Part shown: positions 1-9,942 of the stretch, piece by piece | How the letters are laid out: each line of letters starts with the position of its first letter | Numbering within the stretch: position 1 is the first letter of the stretch | Notes under the pieces: generated by a model | Databases searched by the model: none | The model's input: the letters and a program-made list of their open reading frames with translations, nothing else | What the model was told of the DNA's origin: nothing | Translations under genes and position numbers: made by a program | Assembly: GCA_010909165.1 (NCBI GenBank) | Contig: MU008154.1 | Location: forward strand, 919,478-983,477 | DNA length: 64,000 nt | Reading direction: 5' to 3' | Source: Anthoceros angustus | Lineage: Eukaryota; Streptophyta; Anthocerotopsida; Anthocerotales; Anthocerotaceae

Positions 1-651
1 AAATACACGGACTTCTTAACCCTAAATTTTTCCTCCTCCTTTTGAAAACCGGACATTCATTCTAGCAAGCATTGTCAATGGTTTGCAAGAAGTGAAAACC
101 GAAACCTCGATTTTGGAGCCATGTCCTATTAGTGAAGGAGGTTTCATTCGTAAATAAGGAGGTTTGGATATTCACCCCTTCAAACAATAGCAAGTTATTG
201 TCCTCAATGATAGCTGTAACAAGGGATCCACAATCTTTCTCCACTCCTAGTGAAAGGTCCACACAACGAAGCCACCAAGCTTACTTATAATTAGGTGTGG
301 AGTCCTCAACTCATCATCGAGAGTCTCCTCGCTCAAAAGCCCTCGTGCACTCCGCATACAAAACACCAAACCGAGCCTTGTCACCTAGGCTACTATCACA
401 CCCCTACGAACATCATATTGCCCAAGTGGTGACCAACTTCACTCATCCGGATCCGTGAACTTTGTGTGCGAGTGCGAAGGGCTTGCTCAAGGTAGGAGGG
501 CGAGCTGGTCATGGACCAACCCGAGTAGGGACATGGAGTATTCTGCACGCTAAGGAGAGGTCGTGGTATCTAGTTGCTAGCGGAGGCTTGGACGTGTGGA
601 CCCGGAGGTTGGAGAGATGCCTATACAATCACCTATGTAGAATGAACTAAC

Positions 652-701
652 GATGTTCCTTGGGGAAGACCCTTATGTCTAAGGGGTTCCCAAGGAACAT
701 C
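652..701. repeat. Hairpin in module B, copy 1
   Basis: Two 15-base arms, GATGTTCCTTGGGAA and its exact complement, enclose a second stem CCCTTA/TAAGGG with a 4-base loop TGTC. The element is about 49 nt and almost fully self-complementary. This copy carries one extra G in the left arm. Both arms are retained in all eight copies of module B. Confidence 0.85.
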
Positions 702-1012
702 CACTAGCCTATGGTGGATGGACTGTGAGTTTGGTCATTTGGGTGACTTCACATTAAGCGACAACCGGTGACAATTGCAACAATAATTATACATCTACAC
801 ATCAAATTTACCGTATGTAGCAATTAGTGAAGTTTCTAGAGTGAATTATTTATTGAGAAAAGAAAAGACGGAAAAATTTTCTTTTTTCAAATTTCTTCCC
901 TATATTACATGTGATTTGCGTCTTTAAAGTAATCTACGCTTTTAGCTTGTTCAAGAATAAGAGAATTTTGAGCTTCCTCTCAAGCGTTTTCTTATTTTTG
1001 GACCCCTTTGGG

Positions 1013-1205
1013 CGTCAGCGTTTTTGCCTTGTTCTCTGTAATGGCGGTAGAAGTAGCCTGCAACAAGGCCCTTTTGCCTTCTTCTATTACCTTTGGCGGT
1101 AGAAGTAGGCTGCATCAAGGCTTTTTGCCTTGTTCTCTGTAATGGTAGGAGTGGCCTGCGGCAAGGCCGTTTACATTCTTCTCGTAATGGCGTGAAGCGA
1201 CCTTC
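1013..1205. repeat. Module D: 51-bp minisatellite, copy 1
   Basis: Imperfect tandem units each contain a 'gcctt' start, a 'ggcggtagaagtag' centre and a 'caaggc' end. The period is about 51 bp, clearest at 21431-21482. A period divisible by three keeps open frames on both strands, which explains several spurious basic ORFs here. Confidence 0.75.
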
Positions 1206-3270
1206 TTGACAGACGTGCAACGTTGAAGGCAAAAGCCCTTACCAAACTAGTAGTATGCGGGCACTCATGAATCCTCATCTCCAAGGAGGAGCTCAAGAGG
1301 AAGAGCGGTTAAGATAACACACATCCATATCGCAACGTGTCGGGGAGCGTCCACGAAGGTTGCCGCGAAAGTTGTACGCAACCTAACTCGAAAGTATCAG
1401 GCGAATCAACCGTCGCACATGTGGATGAAGGAGCGAGTGCCGCAAGGGAAGCCTTGTATCATGAGTCACAAGTTAGCCCTAACATTTAGAGGTTTTAGAG
1501 GTGAACTCCTGCATGTGCAACTTTGTCAATTTTGGTGGAGCCTTACAGGATCCCCTAGATTGCTTCCACCGTGTACCCACACCCAAATTGCTTTGTATGA
1601 TGTTTGGGCCCGTTGTCGTATGAACATGATCAAAATACACAACGGACTTCTTAACCTAAATTTTTCCTCCTCCTTTTGAAAACCGGACATTCGGTTCTAG
1701 CAAGCATTGTCAATGGTTTGCAAGAAGTGAAAACCGAAACCTCGATTTTGGAGCCATGTCCTATTAGTGAAGGAGGTTTCATTCGTAAATAAGGAGGTTT
1801 GGATATTCACCCCTTCAAACAATAGCAAGTTATTGTCCTCAATGATAGCTGTAACAAGGATCCACAATCTTTCTCCACTCCTAGTGAAAGGTCCACACAA
1901 CGAAGCCACCAAGCTTACTTATAATTAGGTGTGGAGTCCTCAACTCATCATACGAGAGTCTCATCGCTCAAAAGCCCTCGCACTCCGCACAAAACACCAA
2001 ACCGAGCCTTGTCACCTAGGCTACTATCACACCCCTACGAACATCATATTGCCCAAGTGGTGACCAACTTCACTCATCGGATCCGTGAACTTTGTGTGCG
2101 AGTGCACGAAGGGCTTGCTCAAGGTAGGAGGGCGAGCTGGTCATGGACCAACCCGAGTAGGGACATGGAGTATTCTCGCACGCTAAGGAGAGGTCGTGGT
2201 ATCTAGTTGCTAGCGGAGGCTTGGACGTGTGGACCCGGAGGTTGGAGAGATGCCTATACAATCACCTACGTAGAATGAACTAACGATGTTCCTTGGGAAG
2301 ACCCTTATGTCTAAGGGGTTCCCAAGGAACATCCACTAGCCTATGGTGGATGGACTGTGAGTTTGGTCATTTGGGTGACTTCACATTGCGACAACTTCGG
2401 TGACAATTGCAACAATAATTATACATCTACACATCAAATTTACCGTATGTAGCAATTAGTGAAGTTTCGAGAGTGAATTATTTATTGAGAAAAGAAAAGA
2501 CGGAAAAATTTTCTTTTTTCAAATTTCTTCCCTATATTACATGTGATTTGCGTCTTTAAAGTAATCTACGCTTTTAGCTTGTTCAAGAATAAGAGAATTT
2601 TTGAGCTTCCCTCTCAAGCGTTTTCTTATTTTTGGACCCCTTTGACGTCCGGCGTTTTTGCCTTGTTCTCTGTAATGGCGAGAAGTAGCCTGCAACAAGG
2701 CCCTTTTGCCTTCTTCTATTGTAATGGCGAGAAGTAGGCTGCATCAAGGCTTTTGCCTTCTCCTCGTGTAATGGTAGGAGTGGCCTGCGGCAAGGCCGTT
2801 TACATTCTTCATCGTAATGGCGTGAAGCGCCTTCTGACGCCTTTTCCGCCTTCTTCTACGAGAAGTGGTAGAAGTAATTTTTTGATTTTGGGATTCTTTT
2901 GATAGACTTCGGGGTATTGATTTTGCTTCCATTAATGCGTCATGGTGATGGATTGTGGAATTTATCGCCAATTCTTGTCCTTGCGCTTTGTAAGCAGAAT
3001 CAGCATTATCATTCGGTGCACCACTTAAGACACTTGTACGTGATGCAAGTCTCGTTATTGGAGGAGGATTCACCGGCTTTCGTCTTGGGTAGCCTCTGAC
3101 ATCATGATCATTGTGGTGTACATACTGCGTTTACAAATATGAATAGTCATGTTAAGAAAATCATAGACTTCAACTCATTCAATAATTTTGTATCGACTTA
3201 TCTATCTATCCACATAATAAAGAAGGAGCATTAGAAAAACTAAAACTATTATTGATAAAAATTTTAATTC
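1206..3270 (+). repeat. K' tail and modules A-B-C-D-E
   Basis: The K' tail (1206-1460) leads into A (from about 1461), B (about 1926), C (about 2346), D (about 2641-2850) and E (about 2850-3125), then an AT-rich link. The A module can be read as a short frame starting MSHKLALTFRG, but it breaks in most copies. No family is recognised in A, B, C or E. Confidence 0.75.
2285..2333. repeat. Hairpin in module B, copy 2
   Basis: Perfect 15-bp arms and an intact inner CCCTTA/TAAGGG stem. This is the form shared by most copies. Confidence 0.85.
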
Positions 3271-4640
3271 TTTTCCAAGGCTTTTGCTTGAGCAAGATAC
3301 TCTATTCCAAGACTTTGTAGAAATTTGTAAGATAAATTCAAGTTCAACTGTTTCATCATCATAGGGAAGTTGAACGCACGACACCAATCGATTCCTTGTG
3401 CGTGGAATTCAAAATAATGTATATCACACAATTCCTCTTCCAACTTGAGGCTTGATCATTTGCCATCTTCAAGCCATTGTCATCTTCCATCTTTGAGCCA
3501 CTATTATCTTGTATCTTCAAGCTATTATAATTTTCCATTGATCTTGGAAACACAATTATCTTCAAGGTTGTTCACTCTTTTGTGCATTTATAATCTCAGA
3601 AAGTAGTTCTCAAAATGGGAGACTTGCTTTTAGGTTAAGTTAAGTGGTATTGCACAAATAATCGCTTTAAATTCTTTATCTCCCTCTCCTTTGGCCAATA
3701 AAATGACTAATCAGCCAATTTTTTCCAAGGCTTTTGCTTGAGCAAGATACTCTATTCCAAGACTTTGTAGAAATTTGTAAGATAAATTCAAGTTCAACTG
3801 TTTCATCATCATAGGGAAGTTGAACGACCGACACCAATCGATTCCTTGTGCGTGGAATTCAAAATAATGTATATCACACAATTCCTCTTCCAACTTCGAG
3901 GCTTGATCATTTGCCATCTTCAAGCCATTGTCATCTTCCATCTTTGAGCCACTATTATCTTGTATCTTCAAGCTATTATAATTTTCCATTGATCTTGGAA
4001 ACACAATTATCTTCAAGGTTGTTCACTCTTTTGTGCATTTATAATCTCAGAAAGTAGTTCTCAAAATGGGAGACTTGCTTTTAGGTTAAGTTAAGTGGTA
4101 TTGCACAAATAATCGCTTTAAATTCTTTATCTCCCTCTCCTTTGGCCAATAAAATGACTAATCAGCCAATTTTTTCCAAGGCTTTTGCTTGAGCAAGATA
4201 CTCTATTCCAAGACTTTGTAGAAATTTGTAAGATAAATTCAAGTTCAACTGTTTCATCATCATAGGGAAGTTGAACGACCGACACCAATCGATTCCTTGT
4301 GCGTGGAATTCAAAATAATGTATGTCACACAATTCCTCTTCCAACTTTGAGTCATGATCATTTGCCATCTTCAAGCCATTGTCATCTTCCATCTTTGAGC
4401 CACTATTATCTTGTATCTTCAAGCTATTATAATTTTCCATTGATCTTGGAAACACAATTATCTTCAAGGTTGTTCACTCTTTTTGTGCATTTATAATCTC
4501 CGTAGTGCGAGTTCTCAAAATGCGAGACTTGCTTTTAGGTTAAGTTAAGTGGTATTGCACAAATAATCAGTTTAAATTCTTTATCTCCCTCTCCTTTGGC
4601 CAATAAAAATGACTAATCAGCCAATTTTTTTCTCAATAAA
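3271..4640. repeat. Module F tripled, 450-451 bp period
   Basis: Three direct tandem copies begin at 3271, 3721 and 4172 with 'ttttccaagg'. The junctions fuse 'cagccaatttttt' (F end) to 'ttccaaggc' (F start) at a short T/C run. On the minus strand a 101-codon frame is open in copies 2 and 3 (3711-4016 and 4162-4467). It has an N-terminal stretch of degenerate short repeats rich in N, D, S and K, then a KLEEEL segment, and ends at the F start. It has no recognised domain. The copy at 3271 is frameshifted. Confidence 0.85.
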
Positions 4641-4880
4641 ATTATAAATTGTTTGTAGCTTAAGTAACACCCTTTCTAGGGCAGCAATTCACGTGAGGCG
4701 TGGCAAAGATCACAAGATAGGCATGCCTTTCGCTACTCCCTAGACTCAAGATAAAGCTTCAAGCTAGCTCTCCACAATGCTCTAAGCAATGTCTCGGAAA
4801 GCCTCTCAAGCTCTAAGGATTTGCCTTTTATATCCAAGCTCCTCTCATCTAGGCTGCTAAATACAATGTCGTGCCACTTA
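4641..4880. repeat. Module G leading into the minisatellite
   Basis: The block starts 'taacaccctttctaggg' at 4665 and ends just before the 29-bp repeats. It contains no gene that I can see. The same 215-bp lead-in precedes every H array. Confidence 0.8.
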
Positions 4881-5330
4881 GATAGCTACTAATAAGCTCG
4901 CCCCATTTGGATAGCTACTAACAAGTTCGCCCCATTTGGATAGCTATTAACAAGCTTGCCCCATTTGGGTAGCTATTAGTTCGCCCCATTTGGGTAGCTA
5001 AACAAGCTCCCATTTGAGTGGCTAATAACAAGCTCGCCCCATTTGAGTGGCTAATAATAAGCTCGCCCTATTTGAGTAGCTACAAACAAGCTCGTCCCAT
5101 TTGGGTAGCTAATAACAAGTTCGACCCATTTGGTAGCTACAAACAAGCTCGTCCCATTTGGGTAGCTAATAACAAGTTCGTCCCATTTGGGTAGCTACAA
5201 ACAAGCTCGTCCCATTTGGGTAGCTAATAACAAGTTCGCCCCATTTGGTAGCTACAAACAAGCTCGTCCCATTTGGGTAGCTAATAACAAGCTCGCCTAT
5301 TTGGGTAGCTACTAACAAGGTCACCCAATC
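4881..5330. repeat. Module H: 29-bp minisatellite, copy 1
   Basis: About 15 units of 29 bp share the frame (g)gtagctan(4-6)aac aag(c/t)tcg(c/t)cccatttg. Odd and even units differ ('acaaac..gctcgtc' against 'aataac..gttcgcc'), giving a 58-bp dimer order in the second half. The first units carry 'gatagctac' and the middle ones 'agtggcta', and the same order of variants recurs in other arrays. A 29-bp period shifts the reading frame each unit, so coding is unlikely. Confidence 0.93.
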
Positions 5331-5754
5331 TATATCCAATCGCTATCTTTGGGATCTCATGCAACTTCGTTGCAATTAAGGTTAGCATGCATGCAACCTC
5401 ATCTCAACATGACTAACATGAATATAATAATATTTGAAGCGACTGAATATTCAAGCCTCTTTTGGTAGAATCGAGCTTCCAAAAAATTGCACAATAACTA
5501 AATTACAATTTTAGGCAATTTTTACATGAGGCAATGGGTATTAGTTATCGAGATCTAGAATTTTCTAGGTAGCTAGCAATTTAAGATCCATTGCAATGTA
5601 TACATTTGGTCCAAGTTTAGCATAACTATGTAACGGACCAAGTTTGAACTAAGTACCTCCTGTTGGGCACTACTTGGAATCGATCGCCTTGGGTGAGACG
5701 ACGAGCGGCCGTATGTCAACGTTTCTAGCTATTGGTTCGGTTTTGCCGAACTTT
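5331..5754. repeat. Modules I and J (AT-rich spacer)
   Basis: I starts at 'caatctatatcc' and includes a run of 'aatataataatattt'. J starts near 'ctaggtagctagc' and ends at 'gaactttataac', where K begins. No gene is seen in this stretch. Confidence 0.7.
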
Positions 5755-6480
5755 ATAACACACATCCATCCCTTGATTAGTTCTTGCCCAAACTTCATAT
5801 GCGTACCTGCTAAGAAACGTCAACCTTTACGGACCCCCTAAAGCCTAAGCCCTGTACCATCACAGTGATGATGACGTGCGTTGGCCGCGTGATATTTTTC
5901 ACAGCACCCCCTCGAAAGTGATCCCCAAAGAACAAGGAACTTTTTGCACGTACACATTAGGATGATTGATTAGTGGCAAAAGGGCTTTATGAACAAATGA
6001 TTTGGAGGGTTCGACATCCAAGGAGAGTTATCCCGATCGGGGACTATATATATGGAGGGCATTCATTTTTCGTACTAGATTGTGGAACCAAACCAAGTGC
6101 TGCTCAACATATGTACTCGTCGAAAAGTACTACCACCAAAGCTATAAAACTTCTTGAAAGACGTACAACGTTGAAGAGCAAAAGCCTAACAAAACTAGTA
6201 GCTGTTGTACGGGCATTCATGAATCCCCATCTCTGCAAGGAGGAGCTCAAAGGAAGAGGAAGTTGAGACAACACGCATCCATAGCGCAACGGGTGACGGG
6301 AGCGTCCACCAAAGGTGTACGCAACCTAACTCGAAAGTATCAGGCGAATCAATCCTCGCACATGTGGATGAAGCAACGAGTGCCGCAAGGCAAGCATTGT
6401 ATCATGAGATGATGGCAAGTGGTGCCAAGATCAAAAAGCCAAAAGAACTTCAAGCTCGTGTAGCGCGAGAGCAAGCTTAA
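5755..6480 (+). repeat. Module K, copy 1: promoter-like core plus basic reading frame
   Basis: K starts 'taacacacatccatccc'. The core from 'cctaaagcctaagcc' to 'gtggaaccaaaccaag' is shared with K' and K''. Downstream of a TATA box an open frame can be followed through MYSSKSTTTK, a lysine/arginine-rich middle and, in the best copies (27287-27550), HVDEATSAAREALYHEM to a stop. The ATG-less frame at 5973-6266 begins with GTG and is not a gene call. The product is not recognised; a retroelement leader and gag start is one possibility, with no direct proof. Confidence 0.6.
6039..6059 (+). promoter_or_regulatory. TATA-box-like core of module K
   Basis: A perfect TATATATA lies in a GGGGACTATATATATGGAGG context. 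The same site appears near 9205, 10343, 14363, 17521, 18658, 19745, 27115, 31757, 32936, 34067, 39049, 43690, 47624, 50795, 54688 and 58288, 17 in all. Retention in K, K' and K'' suggests a real core promoter in the ancestral element. No transcript evidence is available. Confidence 0.5.
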
Positions 6481-8584
6481 GGCGAGGCGCCGAGCTGTGA
6501 GATACAACGTTTGTGAAAGTGGGGCCTGAAATAAGTGGAGTCTGCAACAGTGTAACGGTTTGGAGATCAGCAACCTGGACATAAATGTCCAGAATGAGAG
6601 TACGCTTAGCAATAGCAAATTCGATCGCCAGTGAAAGACTGAGCATCGGGCCAAAAGAATCGCCCTGTCCCTAGGCATCCGTTGCTCTTCAACACTTGTT
6701 GGTGAAGACGGAGCCTCATCCTCAAAGGAGTACCACTGGTCGTACTCGCTGAAAGCATCTTTCAGGGTCAGAGCCTCCAACAATGTTTCAGGGTAGCCAA
6801 TAAATCCAGGTGAAGGATCATTTCATCCCAGTCCGTTCACCAACGGCGCATCTAAGACACGTGCGCGTGCACAGAAGTTAAATCCTGTGTCAGGATGCAT
6901 GTAGTCCATCCTGCAAGCGGTATCAAATCTGGAGCTCGGGGACTGTGAATGCAGCAATGTTACCTTGTCTCTGCTGCCCACAGGACCTCTTTTGTTGCAT
7001 TTGACTGTTGTGATGCCGGCCCACTCCAGCGCTGGTGCAGGAGGTCATGGTGCTTCCTGCGTGCAAACGCCTTGGAAGCGAATTAGTCGTGTCTCTGAGA
7101 GAAAATGATCTCGCCTGTCTGGAAGAGACTTGGCCGAGGCCAGCCAACAAGAGCAGCAGCCAGACGATGGGATAGGGGACCGTGTCCCGCTCAATGAGCC
7201 GTCCGTGACGTAGTTCTGTTGAAGCTGCAGGCTCTTGCAGCCCCTTCCACCCTTCAGCGGCTGGAAGTTCGCCCTGAACAGGATGCTTCGGCTGCCGGTT
7301 TCGAAGCTAGCCTGAGAACACGCAATGGTGGAATTGCTTGGAGCATCGTATGGGTGCTGCTGCCCCAGAGCTGGGAGCGCAATTTCAGACTCGCGTGCCC
7401 ACACCAGAAGCCTGTCCTGGGATACATCCTTTTAGCAAGTTGATGGCGCTCGGGGACTGTGAGGGCCCTGCAACGTTACCCGTCTCTCCTGCCCACAGCA
7501 CCCTTCTCTGCTGCATTTGCCGGCCTTGCCCAGCCATCCAGCAGACCACCTGGAGTGGGAGATGCTAGAGGAGCTCCGATTCCGAAGGCTGCTTCCCGAT
7601 TCTCAGCTTGGGATTCTAAACTGCAGGAATGGAGATTTCTCAACAAAACAAGGAACACGTTGCGAGAACGACAAACCCTAAACCCATGTCTGGCTCCTTG
7701 TATTCCCTTTGGCGGCCTGGTACCATCTTGTTGCTCACTGCCAGTTCGTTGGTTCACAACGGGTAAATTTGACTAGCTTTGCTCTCCCTTCCAAATATCA
7801 GGTTGATGTCGAATGTGACTGGAGGATCATGACCCTGCTTCTGGAACCCGGAAAGTGTGTATACAATGCTGATGCTCCTGAGGAGGGAACGGTCTGTGTT
7901 GAAGAAACGCGTCCCACAGGCATTCTCATGCATGTAAGAGTAAGGATAAGGTGGCTGTAACAGGCATCCACTACCAGTTTCAGTTACTTTGTCTCCTAAT
8001 ACAAATGGCTCGCCCGCTACATACAGATCGCAGATGGCATGTTGCTGCACAAGGGCATCACTAGTCTGGCTGCGAACCGGTTTGCAGAGAGGAGATCAAG
8101 CCCTGATCACCTGAGCTGCAGCCATATCCCTTGTCGATTTATTGCCCTAATTCCCTTCCTCGATGCAGTTTGAAGCTCTGGTTCTGCGATTCAGAGCTGT
8201 ACCCTCACCGAATCGTTCCTAGGAAAGTTCTCGAATTCTCTGCTTTGCAGCTGGCATGCATGCGTGCCAATGTGGTTCACCAACAGGATTCCGACTAACC
8301 GCCGGTTAGTGCTGGTTAGCCGGACACTCACTTGCACTCATTTCCAGTTTTGCGAAAAGCCGTTGGCAATGGATCCTCACCCGGATACTTCTTTTGATAA
8401 ATTTCCATCTTATACCCAACATGTGCATAGTATATAATATAGTAGTTTATATCATTTTCATCATTTATCTTTACCTTGAATCTTAGTAGTGAACTTCACT
8501 TATTAGGAAGATTGAAGTTGAAATCATATTCATCAATATTTATATTAATTATAATTTAATTTAATATTGATCTAAAAATTAAAT
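6481..8584. repeat. Module L, copy 1: GC-richer captured gene sequence
   Basis: L starts 'ggcgaggcgccgagctg' and ends in an AT-rich tail 'ctaaaaattaaat' before module M. It is visibly richer in GC than its surroundings and far more uniform between copies. It holds gene-like signals on both strands: two 'ctgcccacag' splice-acceptor-like sites on the plus strand (6990s and 7490s), a telobox with a start codon (7673-7688), and on the minus strand an 82-codon open stretch ending in a CAG/GT donor at 6575. No complete protein emerges and I do not recognise a family. The right end matches the DNA beside the DUF26-like gene at 57.3 kb, so L probably derives from that locus. Confidence 0.7.
7673..7766 (+). 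other. Telobox and candidate first exon (26-codon ORF) in L
   Basis: AAACCCTAAACCC at 7673-7685, a telobox of the type found in plant promoters and 5' leaders, directly precedes an ATG at 7686. The frame MSGSLYSLWRPG continues into a hydrophobic ILLLTASSLV stretch and stops at 7764-7766. Its end 'aacgggtaaat' also resembles a splice donor, so it may be exon 1 of a gene whose rest is lost. The same arrangement is present with ATG at 16004, 28758, 30229, 40691, 41239, 42154, 49261 and 56327. The protein is not identified. Confidence 0.35.
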
Positions 8585-9011
8585 GCTATATGTCATGGGC
8601 CTTACCCGTGATGTCGAACAGCATGGCTTTCACATGAAAAAAAGGATTGGATGAGGCATTGCTTATATTGCAAAGTTCTTGTTGACGAAATAATACGTCG
8701 GCATCAAGATGCATTGTATACTCGAATCAACAACCGCATGAGGTATAAGAGCTAGTAAGAGATGTTTATATGCAAAGATATGACATTCTCAATATACTTA
8801 CACAAGTTGAAGTTGGTGAATGGAAGTTAGCCGGATGATGCCACATCGGTCATTATGGTTGGAGCAAAATCGCCTATAGTCTTCCACCAATCAAGCGAGA
8901 ATCAATCTTCGCTTTGGGTATTCAAACTCCTTTTATGTTAAATTGCATGGTGCTTTATGGGAATGGTAATGTGCTAGCTGTGGATGCAACTTTTGGGTTG
9001 AACAAGTACGG
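8585..9011 (+). pseudogene. MULE/ZSWIM-type transposase fragment, copy 1
   Basis: Module M reads in pieces as transposase: HCLYCKVLVDEIIRR, then ILTQVEVGEWKL, then FALGIQTPFMLNC and LAVDATFGLNKYG. The last segment matches the pattern around the first catalytic aspartate of MULE/FAR1/ZSWIM-type transposases (the D of VDAT is at 8983-8985). Frameshifts and stops interrupt it. It is cut right after NKYG, where 'acggatcc' joins it to module K''. The remaining catalytic residues and any zinc finger are absent from every copy, so it is dead. The family call rests on motif recognition only. Confidence 0.55.
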
Positions 9012-9942
9012 ATCCCCTAAAGCCTAAGCCCCCTCACGGTGATGATGATGGCGTCGTTGGCACGATATTTTCACGCACCTTGAAAGTGATCCCCAAAGAA
9101 CAAGGAACTTTTGCACATTAGGATGATTGATTAGTGGCAAAAAGGCTTTATGTCAAATGATTTGGAGGGTTCGACATCCAAGGAGAGTTCTCCGATCGGG
9201 GACTATATATATGGAGGGCATTCATTGTACGTATTAGATTGTGGAACCAAACCAAGCGCTCAACATACTGCCGAAAGAGTACTACCACGAGTTATAGAAC
9301 TTTCTTGAAAGACGTGCAACGTTGAAGAGCAAAAAGCCTAACAAAACTAGTAGTTGTAATCGGCACTCATGAATCCTCATCTCCAAGGAGGAGCTCAAGA
9401 GGAAGAGGAAGTTGAGACAACACGCATCCATATCGCAACGTGACGGAGTGTCCACGAAGGTTGCACGCCAAAGTCGACGCAACCTAACTCGAAAGTATCG
9501 AATCAACCTCGCACATGTGGATGAAGCGTGAGTGCCGCAAGGGAAGCATCGTTCATGAGATGATGGCAAGTGGTGCCAAGATCAAAACCAAAGAACTTCA
9601 AGCACGCAAAGACGGCGAGAATCGATTGTCCTCAAAGTTGACCTAAGCGGCTCATCTTGAAAGAAAGCAAGTGCAACGAGGAGGACGAACTCAACAACAC
9701 CTCGGCTCGCTCCAAGACTACTACGGTGGGAGTAGTTGGTGCTATTAACCCTATCGCGACGAGTCCAAGGGCTCGAGGAGAAGTTGATGAAGAGGAAGGA
9801 GAAGTCACGAAAACCAAAAGCATTGCGGAAGCTAAGAAAAGAGGCCAAGGCCGAATGCGCCAGAGAAGTAGAGTTGGTAGCTAGCAATTTAACATACATT
9901 GCAATGTATACATTTGGTGCAAGTTTACGCATAACTATGTAA
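9012..9942 (+). repeat. Module K'', copy 1, with charged C-terminal frame
   Basis: The K core with its TATA box (near 9205) is followed by the basic frame seen in K, here extended. The extension can be read as KVDLSGSS, then ECNEEDELNNT-like acidic sequence, VGVVGAINPIATSPRARGE, a KLRKEAKAEC helix-like segment, and a stop at 9940-9942. Single-base indels split it into overlapping frames (9657-9884, 9736-9942). The protein is not recognised; it is strongly charged and low in complexity. Confidence 0.55.

Larger units (their letters stand above)
1..1205 (+). repeat. Partial unit: modules A-B-C-D
   Basis: The window opens inside module A (from the 'ggacttcttaaccc' segment) and runs through B, C and D. 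It then jumps at about 1200 into the tail of a K' module. The jump point 'ccttcttgac' occurs naturally in both D and K'. No coding function is recognised; the open frames here change between copies. Confidence 0.8.

Noticed and set aside
652-701. Bacterial-type rho-independent terminator
   Set aside because: The hairpin resembles one in shape, but there is no trailing U-run and the surroundings are plant repeat DNA.
4881-5330. CRISPR-like array
   Set aside because: Units are contiguous 29-bp tandem repeats without unique spacers, and the context is a plant genome. It is a minisatellite.
6475-8590. TTAA target-site duplication around L (piggyBac-like insertion)
   Set aside because: 'ttaa' lies near both ends, but the right end also continues 'attaaat' in the native locus, and four AT bases in AT-rich DNA carry little weight. 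No terminal inverted repeats were seen.
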